Below are positions 10,773-22,493 of a stretch of 64,000 bases of DNA, piece after piece; positions within the stretch are counted from its first letter, which is position 1; the number at the start of each line of letters is the position of its first letter. The notes beneath the pieces were generated by a model, which ran no database searches, was not told where the DNA came from, and was given only the letters and a program-made list of their open reading frames with translations. The translations under genes and the position numbers were made by a program. The stretch covers positions 22,653,451 through 22,717,450 of the forward strand of contig CM043948.1 of assembly GCA_014529385.2 (NCBI GenBank). The letters run 5' to 3'. This stretch comes from Adiantum capillus-veneris. Lineage: Eukaryota > Streptophyta > Polypodiopsida > Polypodiales > Pteridaceae.

Positions 10773-12021
10773 TGTTGCTAAATGGACTTTTTTCTTATTT
10801 TTTTGAGTAATTTCTTTTTATTGAAATTAAAATATTTAAATGTGTGCACTTGAACCGTAAGGTTAGGAACTGTAGATCTACCGGAATTATTAAAAGCCAT
10901 CAAGAACGGACAACCGTGATGTGTCATATGATGGATGACATTAAACATCGTGAAGGTGTTGTACCGCTAGTTGGGTAGGAGACTGGGAAACGGATATTTT
11001 TGATGCGTCACGTGATGGGTGACGGGAGCACCGGAAAGGGAATATTCTGTTGGTTTGGTAGGAAACCTAACCTAGAAAAAGAAATACGCGTAAAGTCGCA
11101 AGTACAAGAATAAAGCTGGGTTCTGAGAAGCTTTTTCTAGAAAGCGGGAGGAATATTTTTAAGTATTTTCCGGGAAGAGCGAATGCTTTCCCGCGAGGAA
11201 TCTGTGTTTGCATTGCGTTTATGCTTGAGAATTGCAGCCGGGGATGCTTGGAAAGTGTTGTGGGGCATCAGTTTTCAGCTCACCAAGTTTTATTGAGTTT
11301 TTTTTACAGGTTGACATTTTTTAACGAGTGGCCAGCTGCCCATTGAATAAGTGGGTAGGCCTCTTAAAATTAAAGGAATGTGTAATTCAAAATAAGAGCA
11401 AATTTCTGTCCGTACAGCTGAAAAACAGCAGCGCTCTCTCGCCCTCCTCTCGCTAGAAGCTGCCGTAGGCAAATCTTCTCTCTCTAGGCTATTCTGGCTA
11501 GTGTGCATGCCAAGGCACCTCTTTCCTCTATTATTGCCAGCCCCCAAGAGCATTAAAAACAGCCAGAGTTCTCTATCTGGGAACAACTACAGCTAGGGCT
11601 GAATTGAAGAAGAGTCTCCACCGCCAAGTAACTACAGATGCTTGTGACTATCTTGCAAAGGGAGATCGCTTTTCCGCACTCAAAGGAACAGGTACTAATT
11701 GTGAATACGCACTATGAGTAGTTGTTTTGTGCTTGTGTTTTTGCAGGGACTCCGTCACGGAGAAAAAGCAAGAAGGCCCCGACCTACGCTCAGGGATTAC
11801 AGGAAAGGAATCCGGAATAGTCTGTGGAGTCTCGGCTCTGAGTACAAACGGAAAAAAGGTTGAGAGCTCGCCTCTTGGATTTTCCTCACAGGAAGGAACA
11901 ACCATCGAGTCTGAGAATTAGAGCGGAGAGGTTTTCTCCGATTCTTGTGCTTGTAAGAAAGATTCTCTCTAATAAAGATTCCCTATAAGGGGGGGGACTA
12001 GCCCATCTTCTAGTCCCAAAT

Positions 12022-12579
12022 ACTGTGTCGATGTCACGTGCACATCTAACCCTATGTGTACGTGGACAAGCTACTTTATGGCAAGGGTTGGGTTCAGTTC
12101 AGTCAGCCTAGATTAGGAAGTGTTCTAGCACTTTTGTGAGTCTGTTCGCAGACCGTGCATGCCCAGACACTTAGAGTAGATGCATATCCTCTGGTTGTAC
12201 ACATCATGATCATCAGATTGCCATCAGAACCCATCAGGAGCATTTTTACAGTGCATAGACCTATTTTCCCTCTTTTTGACATTTTTCACTTATTATTTTT
12301 ACTGTGTCGATGTCACGTGCACATCTAACCCTATGTGTACGTGGACAAGCTACTTTATGGCAAGGGTTGGGTTCAGTTCAGTCAACCTAGATTAGGAAGT
12401 GTTCTAGCACTTTTGTGAGTCTGTTCGCAGACCGTGCATGCCCAGACACTTAGAGTAGATGCATATCCTCTGGTTGTACACATCATGATCATCAGATTGC
12501 CATCAGAACCCATCAGGAGCATTTTTACAGTGCATAGACCTATTTTCCCTCTTTTTGACATTTTTCACTTATTATTTTT
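12022..12579 (+). repeat. Tandem duplication of 279 bp across the C/F LTR junction
   Basis: ACTGTGTCGATGTCACG occurs at about 12022 and 12301, and about 279 bp after each is nearly identical (one difference seen, GTCAGCC against GTCAACC). The unit contains the last ten bases of LTR C before the insertion plus the start of LTR F. The duplication therefore postdates the F insertion and is recent. Confidence 0.85.
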
Positions 12580-13479
12580 AAGTGACTTTTGTTGGGAACT
12601 AGGTAGGGCAAATTCAGTAAGGATGTATATAAGAAACCTAGCGCTAGTAGATTCTGGCAGAAGAGGCAGCAGGAGCACCTTTGTTCAACAACACCTTCTT
12701 AGCAGGACCCCCACCAGGACCCTAGCGTTTTGCACCATCTGCAACAAGATAGCGTTTTTGGACAAGATCAGCCAGCGTTTTTGCACTTGCAGATTCCCGG
12801 TAGCAGTAGAGCCCAAATCAGCCTAGCGTTTTTACATCTGCAAGAGACCTAGCGTTTTTGCAGATCTTCGCGACAAGGACTCAAGAAGGACCAGCGTTTT
12901 CAGTTTTTAGCAGTCAGACATCGTAGTAGAACCCCCGAACCTTGCAGATCTCACCTTCCCGCAGCAGATCCTCGCCGCACGGTCAGATCCAACGTAGTTT
13001 GCAGATTCAGCCCGGAGAACGCAGATTTCAGCATCTGCATTTTCAGCGCGTCGTCGTGGCATCGTCGCCATCGACATCGTCACCGACATAGAGTCAGAAA
13101 TCAGCAGATAAAGATTTGGAGATTTCAATCCTTAGCGTTTTCAGATTTCAGCCCGTCTTATCGTCGTCCTCATCATCGTCGACATCGTCGGCAAGTCCAA
13201 AGCATTGTAGAGATTTGTGCAATCAATAGTAGACCGCTCTCGCCATAGAGAGTGGGGCCTTCGGAGGAGGGTTTGACAACATTCTGCTGTCGTATTCTTC
13301 TCTATCTATCTCTCAGTCTCAGCACCTTCATTCACAGTGTTTATCCACTTTGTTTGTGATCACTTGCACTCTCTCATTAAAGAACGGAAGGCTCTCCCTT
13401 CCATAAGTAAAAGGAACCTTGAACACAGGGAGCACTCATCTTGAGCAAAGTTCAACATTCACTTCCGTTGCACCTTATA
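12032..13479 (+). repeat. Solo LTR of family F with target duplication GTCGA/GTCAA
   Basis: It starts TGTCACGTGC and ends CACCTTATA. No interior or second LTR is attached. The flanks are GTCGA (12027-12031) and GTCAA (13480-13484), a 5-bp duplication with one change, and LTR C sequence continues across. The R-U5 part (12640-13200) carries about seven AGCGTTTT words. The first 279 bp are tandemly duplicated. Confidence 0.85.
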
Positions 13480-13565
13480 GTCAATCTTCTCCCTCATCTC
13501 TTTTGAGTTGAAAGATTATTTAGTTTCAGCTTGTTGAATATTCGTGTGCGCTCTCGTTTGTGACA

Positions 13566-13934
13566 AGATCCCATCAGCATCTAGGACCATTGTATCAACA
13601 TTTGTGCAATCTAAAGCAAATACCTCTCTAGGGAATCAGGGATAGACCCATTGTGATGTGCCAACCACTGAATAGTCCTAATTGAATGAGATTGTTTTGG
13701 GAAGCCAACGACCCAGGACATCAAGAGCTCCAATATGGAATGAGACTCCTTATTGGATGAGATTTTTCTGGGAAGCCAACGACCCAGGATATCAAGAGCT
13801 CCAATCTGGATTGAGAAAACTGATTGTCTCTCAGCAAGTCCCTCGAAATGACCGTTGGAAAATTTTGATGTAACTTGAGTTGTTTTGCAGATATGCTGTA
13901 ATCGCGGACGATTCTTTCTTTCAAGAAGGGGGGA
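13566..13934 (+). repeat. Relic: J-type LTR tail, 71-bp tandem repeat and polypurine tract
   Basis: 13566-13635 matches 51707-51795 (TAGGACCATTGTATCAACAT, then AAATACCTCTCTAG). GGGAAGCCAACGACCCAGGA occurs at 13699 and 13770, a 71-bp tandem duplication. The stretch ends in the purine tract AAGAAGGGGGGA (13923-13934) directly before an LTR A start, marking the 3' end of a largely deleted element. Confidence 0.65.
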
Positions 13935-14481
13935 TGTCACAAACTATTGACGTTTCAAGTCATTGAGGAACAGAGCCAACCTTCAGATCCCGAGTGAGGG
14001 ACCTAAACCCTAAGAAGCGGAAGCAGCAGCAGAAGAAGAAGAAGCGGAAGAAGACCAACTTATGGGACCCTGTCCGATGGGGCCCAAGTAAACTAAAGAT
14101 ATTAAAATAAAGCAGGACTAGCACATGCACACACACATGCTAATTTGCGAGTTGCTTGACGACATGGCAAAGCTTTTACGGATTTCCGGAAATGACGTTG
14201 ATTGCTGACATGGCAGCTTTTGCGGATTTCTGGATTTTACACTGATTGCTGACGTGGCAGATTGTATGGATTTCCGCGTTTTACGCTGGCTGTTGACGTA
14301 GCAAAGCTATACAGATTTTCGCTTCTGCGCTGGCTGTTTTTGGGCATCTGGTTTTGAGTTTATAGCTTTTCATGTAAACCGCTTTTCATAGGCCAAGGGC
14401 CTTTAAATATGAGCCAAGGGCTCATTCTCTGGCTTTTGCTTAAGTGTGAGTTGTAGAGGATGGAGTATCGGCGTTGTGCAG

Positions 14482-15724
14482 TGTCACATGACACATCTAA
14501 CCCTATGTGTATGTGGACAAGCTACTTCATGGCAAGGGTTCAGTTCAGTCAGCCTAGATTAGGAAGTGATCTGGCACTTTTGTGAGTCTGTTCGCAGACC
14601 GTGCATGTCCAGACACTTAGAGTAGATGCATATCCTCTGGTTGCACATAGCATGATCATCAGATTACCCATCAGTAGCATTTTTATAGTGCATAGACCTA
14701 TTTTTCCTATTTTTGACATTTTTTACTTAGTATTTTTAAGTGACTTTTGTTGGAAACGGGGTAGGGCAATGTAGCAAGCCAAGTACATAAGCAAACTACC
14801 GCTAGCACTTTCTGGCAGAAGAGGCAGTAGGAGCACCTTTGCTCAACAGGCACCTTCTCAGCAGAACCCCCCAAGACCAACCTAGCGTTTTTGCCAAGCA
14901 GAGACCCAGCGTTTTCATCCACAGCAGAAGCCAGCGTTTTTACACTGCAGTATCCTGGCGACAGCAGAAGACAAATCAGCCTTAGCGTTTTGCATTTGCA
15001 GGACAACCCGTCAGTAGCAAGACAACAAATTTCCACAGCAAGACTCATTTTCAGCCCTGGCGTTTTTGCATCAGCCTAGCACCTCAGCGTTTTTGCAGAT
15101 CTTCGCGAGAGAACCAACAAGAAGACCACCGTTTTTAGTTTTCAGCATCAAGACTCCACAATAGAACCCCCGAACCTCGCAGATCTCACCTTCCCAAAGC
15201 AGATGCTCACCGCACGGTCAGATCCAGCGCAGTTTACAGTTTTAGCCCGGAAAACGCAGATTTCAGCATCTGTGTTTTCAGCGTGTCGTCGTCACATCGT
15301 CGTTATCGCCGTCATCAACGAGATGGAGTCATAATTCAGCAGATAAAGATTTGCAGATTTCAGCCATTAGCATTTTCAGATTTCAGTCCGTCTCGTCGTC
15401 GTCCTCATCGTCGTCGACATCGCCGGCAAGTCCAAAGCATTGTAGAGATTTGTGCAATCAATCGTAGACCGCTCTCGCCATAGAGAGTGGGGCCTTCGGA
15501 GGAAGGTTTGGCAACATTCTGGTGTCGTATTCTTCTCTCTCTATCTCTCAGTCTCATCACTTTCTTTCACAGTGTTCACCACTTTGTTTGTGCAATGTGT
15601 CCATTGCACTCTCTCACTAAAGGAACGGAAGGCTCTCCCTTCCGTAAGTAAAAGGAACCCTTGAGCACAGTTCGGAGCACTCATCTTGAGCAAAGTTCAA
15701 CATTCACTTCCGCTGCACCTTACA
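14482..15724 (+). repeat. LTR F, 5' LTR of element F, 1243 bp
   Basis: It starts TGTCACATGACAC and ends GCTGCACCTTACA directly before a primer site. R-U5 carries many AGCGTTTT words (14884-15120), then TTTTCAGATTTCAG, a stretch rich in GTCGTC, and GTGGGGCCTTCGGAGG at 15488. It aligns along its length with 12032-13479, 59696-60798, and 26158-26705 plus 35207-35889. Confidence 0.88.
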
Positions 15725-15725
15725 T

Positions 15726-15740
15726 TGGTATCAAAGATTT
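15726..15740 (+). other. Primer binding site of element F
   Basis: TTGGTATCAAAGATTTGG begins right after the LTR end. TGGTATCA-AG is the initiator-Met tRNA type. It confirms that 14482-15724 is a 5' LTR. Confidence 0.8.
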
Positions 15741-16231
15741 GGCAGTGTTCTGTATCACTCAAGGAAAGAACCACAAGAACCACAAGAACCACAAGGATTT
15801 TTTTTGCTTGTTGAGGTCGCACGTAACCCAAGTCCTCTTGGGCGTGTCGATTCCTAATCGTGTTTTTGAAGAGTGACAAGAAACTAAAGAAAGAAGGGCT
15901 TGTTCAGCCTCCCCTTGTTTCTCTTTTTACTCATTGAGAGCGGACAATGCACTTAGCGGCCAACGAATCGACGTGAGGTTGGAAAAAGCAACCTTGGTGT
16001 GAGCGCAAGGCCGCCAAGGGTGCACCCGCAGGGAAGAGTAGAACTTGGGTGAAGAGAAGATCCTTCTCTAACACAGATTGCAAGCTAAAGAAGAACCCAA
16101 GATCCTCAAGGCCCCCAAGAACCTCAAGACCCTCAAGAACCTCAAGATCCCCAAGAACCCAAGAACCCAAGAACCCAAGACCCACAAGAACCCAAGTTCC
16201 TTGTGAACTTCACAACCCATGACTTCAGTGG

Positions 16232-16593
16232 ATGGTCATCACCCGAAGCGGAATGGATACTTCGCATGAAGGTGGTGAGTATGGGAGTGGCAAAGAAGAG
16301 TTTTCCCCACTAGGACGTTTTTTCGACCCTCCCCCTTCCCCATCTATGCAAAGGATTGCACTAACTCCTATGGAGGCTATCGACAAGAGGATGATGGACA
16401 GGAAGTTAGAAAGCGACGAAATAATGGTAGCCATAGAGCGTAAGTACCAAGACAGAATGGCAGCCATAGCGCGTGAGCGTAACGAAAGAGAAGCAAAATT
16501 TGCTCGCGAGAACAAAGCAAGAATGCAAGAAATGTTGCGACTCTTTTCTCAAGTTCATGCACAGATGCAAGAGACTCGGGAAAAGAGACTCTC
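16232..16593 (+). pseudogene. Gag-like N-terminal protein of element F, cut by element G
   Basis: The frame opens MVITRSG at 16232, the usual first words of many plant gypsy gag proteins. An acidic stretch, a proline-rich patch (DPPPSPS) and a long charged, probably coiled-coil segment (IERKYQDRMAAIARERNER and onward) follow. The frame is open until element G enters at 16594; the host sequence continues at 25059. The leader 15740-16230 has short CAAGAACC repeats. The J element has a similar start (MVITGMGGEE at 52099). Confidence 0.65.
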
Positions 16594-18051
16594 TGTCACC
16601 AGCGTGTGACTACTATCTATCATTTTTGTTGATTTCTTTCTTATTATTTATTTACTTTCACTTTTTGGAAACACCCCTCGGGAAATCTAACTGCCCTGCA
16701 TTGCATAGCTAGTGTGGAAGTGTTCAGAGGGAGTCCAGGCCTGAGGGCAAGAGAGCACTAGGGTTGGACAAGGACTATGGTTAGCCAAGTGGGGTCATTG
16801 ACTAGCCAAATTGGAATCCTTTGTTACAGAGGCTACATTTCAGTTCTGGGTGTGGCTGCAGTGTACAAAGAGGGTCGGATGACCTAGAAAGATACAAGGG
16901 CAGCATCTCCTAAAATTTAGGGAACTGCTATTTTGGGACATGAAAATGTGTTCGTGTCATTACCTCCGGAATGACAAGGGGAACCTTTTATTACTCTGCA
17001 GTGAAGTCAACCGGGCAATCGATCGGGAGATTTTTAGGCGGCAACCCCGAAACGGGAAAATGCTTGTAAATGTGCCAAGTGGCACCTTCTGGTGAACTTT
17101 CCTCATGCAACAAGAAGTGGTGCTGAATTTTAAGCTGGGAGAGGCTCTTTTTCAGATTTTGTCACAGGTTAAGAGCTATGGAGTGCTTGCTTTCCCTGCT
17201 ATGTACAGTGCGGTGCCAGGAGTGATGACCTGCACGCTACGCACTGCCCTCTCTCTCCCCTATGGCAGTATGTTATGCCCCTCTAGTGGGCTTTTCAATT
17301 GACCAATGTACAGTTGTGTGGGTTCATGCGCGATTGCCGAGGCAAGAGCCTCTTGCATAGGTACTGGATTAGCTAGCGGCTAATCCCCCGCAGGTACAGG
17401 TGAATTCGAAGAGGTTTCACGCCAGAAATCTCGTCCGATTCAAAGGGCAAGTAGCCCTACAGGTGCGGGAGCTCGAGGACTTGCTACGGATGCGACCGGC
17501 ACGCGAAACAGAGCCCGAAACAGTAAATTACAGCCTGCTGTGTATTTTTGCAGGTTTAGGGTTTTGGCCCTAAACGGTCCCTAATACCCCTAGGAGGTTC
17601 GGGGACGCGAGGGGACCGCAGTACAGGTGATCTGCCGCATTTTCGGGGCTGAAAACAGAGAATTCAGCGTGCTGCAGATTCTCGCCAGGTTTTGCAAAGT
17701 GCCCGTATGCGTTGGGAAAGTCAGTCAATGCGTGGGAATACTGACTGTGGAGTGTCCTAGTACAGTTATGTTGCCGAAATCGGGCCGGAACAGTTGAAAT
17801 TCAGCCAAGCTTGTGCGGGGCAGCTTGTAGGGAACCACAGCGTTTATTCCCTCTGTTAAACAATAAAGAAATACCGAAAGGGGCGCCCAAGTTAGGGGCC
17901 AATCTGGTGTCGGTCTTCTCATACAGGTGCATGCTAGCAGCCTGTATCCCTTTCCTCCGTGTTGTGTCTTGAAAGTACAGGCAGAGTAGACAACTAATAA
18001 TGGGTGAAAGCTAAATCAAGGTTTGAAGTAAAGTCTACCAGGCCGGTTTCA
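16594..18051 (+). repeat. 5' LTR of element G, 1458 bp
   Basis: It runs from TGTCACCAGCGTGTGAC to GGCCGGTTTCA. The shared block near the poly(A) signal lies at 17862-17887 (AATAAAG, then GAAATACCGAAAGGGGCGCC). Compared with the 3' LTR and element K it lacks about 19 bp before the terminal GGCCGG. Short frames inside it are not convincing genes. Confidence 0.9.
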
Positions 18052-18068
18052 TGGTTCCATCGACGGGA
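18052..18068 (+). other. Primer-site position of element G, primer not identified
   Basis: TGGTTCCATCGACGGGA follows the LTR end directly and starts with the TGG expected from a CCA tail. Element K has the same bases (56106) and element H a variant (TGGTTCCGTTGCCGGGA, minus strand 33719-33703). It is not the initiator-Met type. The tRNA used could not be named from memory. Confidence 0.7.
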
Positions 18069-18158
18069 TTAAATCACTTTTTCCCATAGAAGTGAGCCTT
18101 GGTTAGGTTGGGCTTGAAGACACAGGGGATCATAGACCAGACACAGGGAATTGCAATT

Positions 18159-20095
18159 ATGGCTGACAGACCAGATGATGTGACTGAAGAGGTTTCCTCT
18201 TCACAGGGTCAATAGACACATGAAGTGGGTGAGTCATCAAGACCACCACAAACGGATGATGATATATTCAGGACCCAGTTGGCTACTCCTGTGGCTATGT
18301 TCACACAAGTAATGCAGAACCTGAGGTTTTTAGCCTTTTTGGAACCTCCTGTTCCGTCTCAGCAAGTTGGGTCACTGGATCATATTCAAAAGCCTGTTAA
18401 GGCTCGAGCACAGGTGGTTCATACTGCAGAGTCAAATGGAAACACCTGTACACTTGACGGAGAACATGCAGTCTCCACAACCTGTGCCTAAAGTGCAAGA
18501 ACAGGTGGCTGAGATGCGAGTCTTTCAAGCTGTACCAGTTCAGCCAGCCACTTTTCAGTAGCCTATAGCTGGTTCTAATGGGCAGGGAAGCAACCTACAG
18601 GCTATGCAACAAGTCTTCCCACCACCTTCAGTACACCCTGGCTATTTTGGAGGTGGATCGGTATTCCAGAGCATGGCTGGTCATGCACCTGGAAATCAGT
18701 TTTACACGCCAGGAATAGTGTTCGGGGGTGCTCAAACGATGATGCCTAACGCCATGTATGGTGTCACGAGCATGCTATCAGGGTTTCAAAGCACTCAGGG
18801 CCAATTTGGGATGCCACAGGCAAATTTTGGTATGGCTGGAATTACAAATCAGCAGCCAAATATGGCATTTCCAGGTCAACTTAATTGCGGTCAGGGAACA
18901 CAAATGAACCCTAACAGTGTTCCCATGTTTCAGTCAGTTCCATATGACAATTTAACGCCGCTGGAGAGGCCAACTCCGTACAAAGAAGGTGGCAAAGGTG
19001 TGACATTCACGACCTTTATAGGGTTTGATGAAGGCTCTCTCATTCCTCCAGCAGTTTGACAAGGCCTATGCAGGGGGAAACTTTACAGAGGCTTCAAAGG
19101 TCCGCAAGGCAGCCACTTTCTTGACAGGAAATGCAGGGAAATGGTGGACAACTTTATTGCTTCAAGGGCAAGCTCTGTCCACATGGATTTACTTCAAGCA
19201 GATTTTTGTAGCAGCATGGTTATCTGATGACTTTGAAGCAGATGTCATGACAGAATGGCACCGGCTTAATGCTGCCACTTGCAAGAATATGGATGACTAC
19301 AATCGGAAGTTTTGGAAAGCTCTACTTCCAGTAACGTCCTATAGGTTTGTGCCATTGACAAAACAGATTGAAAAATACTGTTGTGGCCTACCCAAAGGAT
19401 TGAGAAAGTACTATACGAAGACTAAAGTCACTACTTTGACGCAGCTCATCGAGGTAGTAAACACTGGCAATGGTTTGCTCAAGGGAGAAGATTGTGAATT
19501 CAATACTGGCGTCAAGGAAGGATTAGCCAAGAAAAATTCAGCGAAGAAGCACGTTCCCAATGAGGCTCCAAAAGGGACTCAGGAGCCAGCCAACGCAGGG
19601 AAAGGCAAAGCTTCGGCTGAATCAGAAAAGAGACAAGTAAAGAAATGGAAAAGACGTTTTCCTCGCAAGTCGGAAGAGCAAAAGAAGGTCCTGAGGTCAG
19701 AGAACAAATGCTTCATCTGTGAGCAGCCTGGCCACATTGCTTACAATTGTCCTACAAAGAAAAGGCGAGCTCATTCTGAAGACAAGGAGGACAGGAAAGG
19801 AAAGAAGCCCATGGCTGGTCTAGTGCCAGATATGGTGGGCGACAAGCCAAATTCAGATGCAAGTGAGCTTTGCAGAGCATGGGGAAAGGTCAGGGATCAA
19901 ACAATGCTTATCTTCTTTGATCTAGGTGCCAAAGCCAACTTCATTTCCCCAGAATTGGCTTCAAAGTTGGGAATCAGACCTGAAGAGATGGGGTATACAA
20001 CAGAGGCAGGTTTGGCATGTCCTGGCCATATAGAGGCTGTGACACCCATCATTGGAAAGTTGCGCTTACATATCCAGTCCTATGTAGATGCTTAA
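18159..20095 (+). pseudogene. Broken gag-CCHC-protease of element G
   Basis: The start is ATG 18159 (MADRPDD). In-frame TAG stops occur at 18213 and 18559, with a +1 shift between them; all three lesions recur in element K. An 8-bp deletion near 19029, absent from K, shifts the frame again. The gag core includes FLTGNAGKWWTTLL (about 19123), the knuckle CFICEQPGHIAYNC (about 19711-19752) and the protease motif FFDLGAKANFIS (D codon 19919). A TAA at 20093 ends the run. H shows GAA at the matching codon. Confidence 0.88.
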
Positions 20096-22110
20096 GAATT
20101 TTACATCATACCACTGGACGGATGTGATGTGTTGTTAGGTATTCCTTGGTTATTTCGTGTACAGGGAATCATGGATGCCTACAACAAAAAGATCCACGTA
20201 CAGAGCAGGGGAAAGACTCACATTCTGGATGTAAAGCTTAAAGGGGACTCTATTCCCACTGTATCAGCTTCTGCTATTACTTCTGTAATGAAAAAGCATC
20301 TTTCTGCGTACTTGGTTTTTGCACGTGAAGTGTCAGATTGTGATGAATCAAATTTATCTGTGCTAGATAAAGAAAGGTCAATGTTTTTACAACAGTATAG
20401 TGATTGTTTTTCCGATTCATTACCGTCTCAATTACCGCCAGAGAGACCCGAGGACCATGCGATAGATTTGGTGCCAGGCAGTAGCCCACCAAATAAGCCT
20501 CCATACAGGGTTAGTGCGGCTCAGCAGAAAGAGATAATGGGCCAAGTACAGGAGCTGTTAGAAAAGGGGCTGATTCAGCCCAGTTCATCCCCATTCTGTT
20601 CTCCAGTGTTGTTGGTGCAGAAAAAGGATGGCTCATGGCGTATGTGCATCGACTACCTTGCACTGAACAAGAATACCATCAAGAATAGGTTCCCTATACC
20701 TAGAATTGATGATATTCTGGACAAATTAGAAGGAGCGGCTATGTTTAGCAGGATAGATCTAAAGAGTGGGTACCATCAGATCCGCATTAGATCAGAGGAT
20801 GTGTACAAGACTGCTTTTAGAACAACGTTTTGCCTTTATGAATTTTTAGTGATGCCCTTTGGTCTCACAAATGCTCCTGCTACGTTCAATAGGATGATGG
20901 ACAGAATTTTTCATCCACACCAGCAGTTTGTTGGTACATTCTTTGATGACATGATAGTCTACTCAAAGAATGAAGAGGAGCATAGGCATCACTTGGCCAT
21001 TGTGTTCAAAGAGCTACGCAGTCATAGGTTGCTCATCAATGCAAAGAAAAGTGAATTTTTTCTGGAAGAGATCCACTTTCTGGGACACATTGTCTCAAAG
21101 GATGGTGTCAGAGTGGATCCTGCAAAAGTTGAAGCGATCAAGTCATGGCCAGATTTGAAGACGGTGCACGATGTCCGAAGTTTCTTGGGACTATGCTCCT
21201 ATTACAGAAGGTTTATCTGAAATTTCGCTGAGATTGCTTCACCTTTACATGCTCTTCAAAAGAAGGCAGTCACCTTTAGATGGACACAGAAAGAGATTTC
21301 AGCTTTTAATCTCTTAAAGGAAAAGATGACTTCAGATCCAGTCATTGTGTTGCTAGATCTTAGGAAGTCATTTGTGGTCCAGTGTGACGCCTGTGGTAGT
21401 AGCATTGGTGCAGTGCTAATGCAAGATGGCAAGGTAGTAGCCTATGAGAGCAGAATTTTGCAAGGGCCAGAGATGACCATGCAGGTCTAAGAGAAAGAGT
21501 TACTGGCTGTGATTCATGCGCTCTTAAGTTGGAAACACTACCTGCTAGGTGCAGATTTCGTTGTTCAAACGGACCATCAGACCTTGCGATACTTCTTGAC
21601 ACAGGCAAAGTTATCTGAGAAGCATATGCGATGGGCAAATATCTTGTCCATGTTCCACTTTCAGATTGTGCATGTGGAAGGCAAGAAGAACGTTGTGGCT
21701 GATGCCTTGTCAAGGAAGCCACAAATTTCAGCTGTGTCAATTCCTGATCATCATGAACTTGATGATATGAGAGAACAGTATGCAAATGATGAAGATTTTG
21801 CAAGGGTCTTCGAGCAGCTAATGGATGGACAACGTCATGAACACTATCTTCTTAAAGACGGGTTCATGATGATGCATGGCAGATTGTGTGTCACAAAGCC
21901 ATTGCGACGCAAAGTTATAGAAGAGAGTCATGTCCCACCGTATGCAGGGCATCGTGGCATCGATGCTACAGTTAAAGCGGTTGAGACATTCTTCTATTGG
22001 CCTACATTGAGAAGAGATGTGGATGCCTTTGTGCGAGAATGCCTAATTTGCTAGAAGGTCAAGTTTGACAGGCAAAAGGCACCAGGATTATTGCAACCAC
22101 TACCTATTCC
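20096..22110 (+). pseudogene. RT, RNase H and integrase zinc finger of element G
   Basis: The same frame continues after the TAA. It contains the protease C-terminus (LLGIPWLFRVQG), RT blocks (KKDGSWRMCIDY; FPIPRIDDILDKLEG; MPFGLTNAPATF; FFDDMIVYS near 20940), the RNase H start (VQCDACGSSIGAVLMQDG) and DHQTLRYFL. The integrase HHCC finger (HRGIDATVKAVETFFYWP ... ECLIC) runs to about 22053. Stops: TGA near 21218 (CGA in H), TAA near 21488 and TAG near 22053. After about 22110 the sequence departs from H. Confidence 0.88.
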
Positions 22111-22493
22111 AGACTCTCTGGCAATGGTGACTACCTCCTCGAAGGTGGTAGGTCTTTTTAGCTCAACTTTGAACTTCAAACTTTCTTTTAAGTTTGCCAA
22201 AAAACGGTCCTTCTTTAACATGGATGGAGGAATCTCGTTTCCCAAGGCCCGGGCCCATTTATCCCATAAACGGGTGGGTAAACTGCATCACAAAATCATC
22301 AACACTTTGACTAGCCCTTTGAGTGTATCCCAAAATTTCATGCCAAACTTTATCTGGTACTTCGATGGATCGGTATTGTGCAAGGAAAGCTTGCTTCACA
22401 CGATTATAGTCCAAAACCACCCATGGGTTTTGTACCTGCATCAACTCCTCAAAATTGTGTAACCAAACTTTTGCCTCTTTTGGAAAAGCCTCA
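22111..22493 (-). pseudogene. Inverted foreign gag fragment replacing the integrase core
   Basis: On the minus strand this segment reads as part of a gag core: PEAFPKEAKVWLHNFEELMQ, then VKQAFLAQYRSIEVPDKVWH, then TQRASQSVDDFVMQFTH, and in another frame FLANLKESLKFKVELKRP. It differs from the gag of G/H and lies opposite to G. It replaces the part of integrase that in H spans roughly 29500-28925 and holds the DDE core. At the right junction, CTCAGGCAAAGC-like sequence is common to both partners. Confidence 0.78.

Larger units (their letters stand above)
9318..13565 (+). mobile_element. Gypsy element C, internally deleted, with solo LTR F inside
   Basis: The order is an LTR C 3' portion (9318-9879), a primer-like site TTTGTATCAGAGCTG at 9880, and a short interior jumping from the RNase H-integrase linker to the integrase C-terminus. 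A purine tract (AAGCCAGAGGGA) and a 3' LTR from 10773 follow. The 3' LTR is split at 12031/13485 by a family F solo LTR. Gag, protease, RT and the integrase core are gone, so the copy is non-autonomous or decayed. Downstream sequence at 13566 resembles the J-type LTR tail. Confidence 0.72.
10773..13565 (+). repeat. LTR C, 3' LTR, split by solo LTR F (12032-13479)
   Basis: It starts TGTTGCTAAAT after a purine tract. The same start is seen in the minus-strand copy at 39899. U3 holds repeated GATG-GTCA-GGGTGAC boxes (10916-11030). The poly(A)-signal region AATAAAG (11972) is followed by a G run and a perfect 8-bp hairpin (11994-12017). The LTR resumes at 13485 and ends TTTGTGACA at 13565. Confidence 0.8.
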
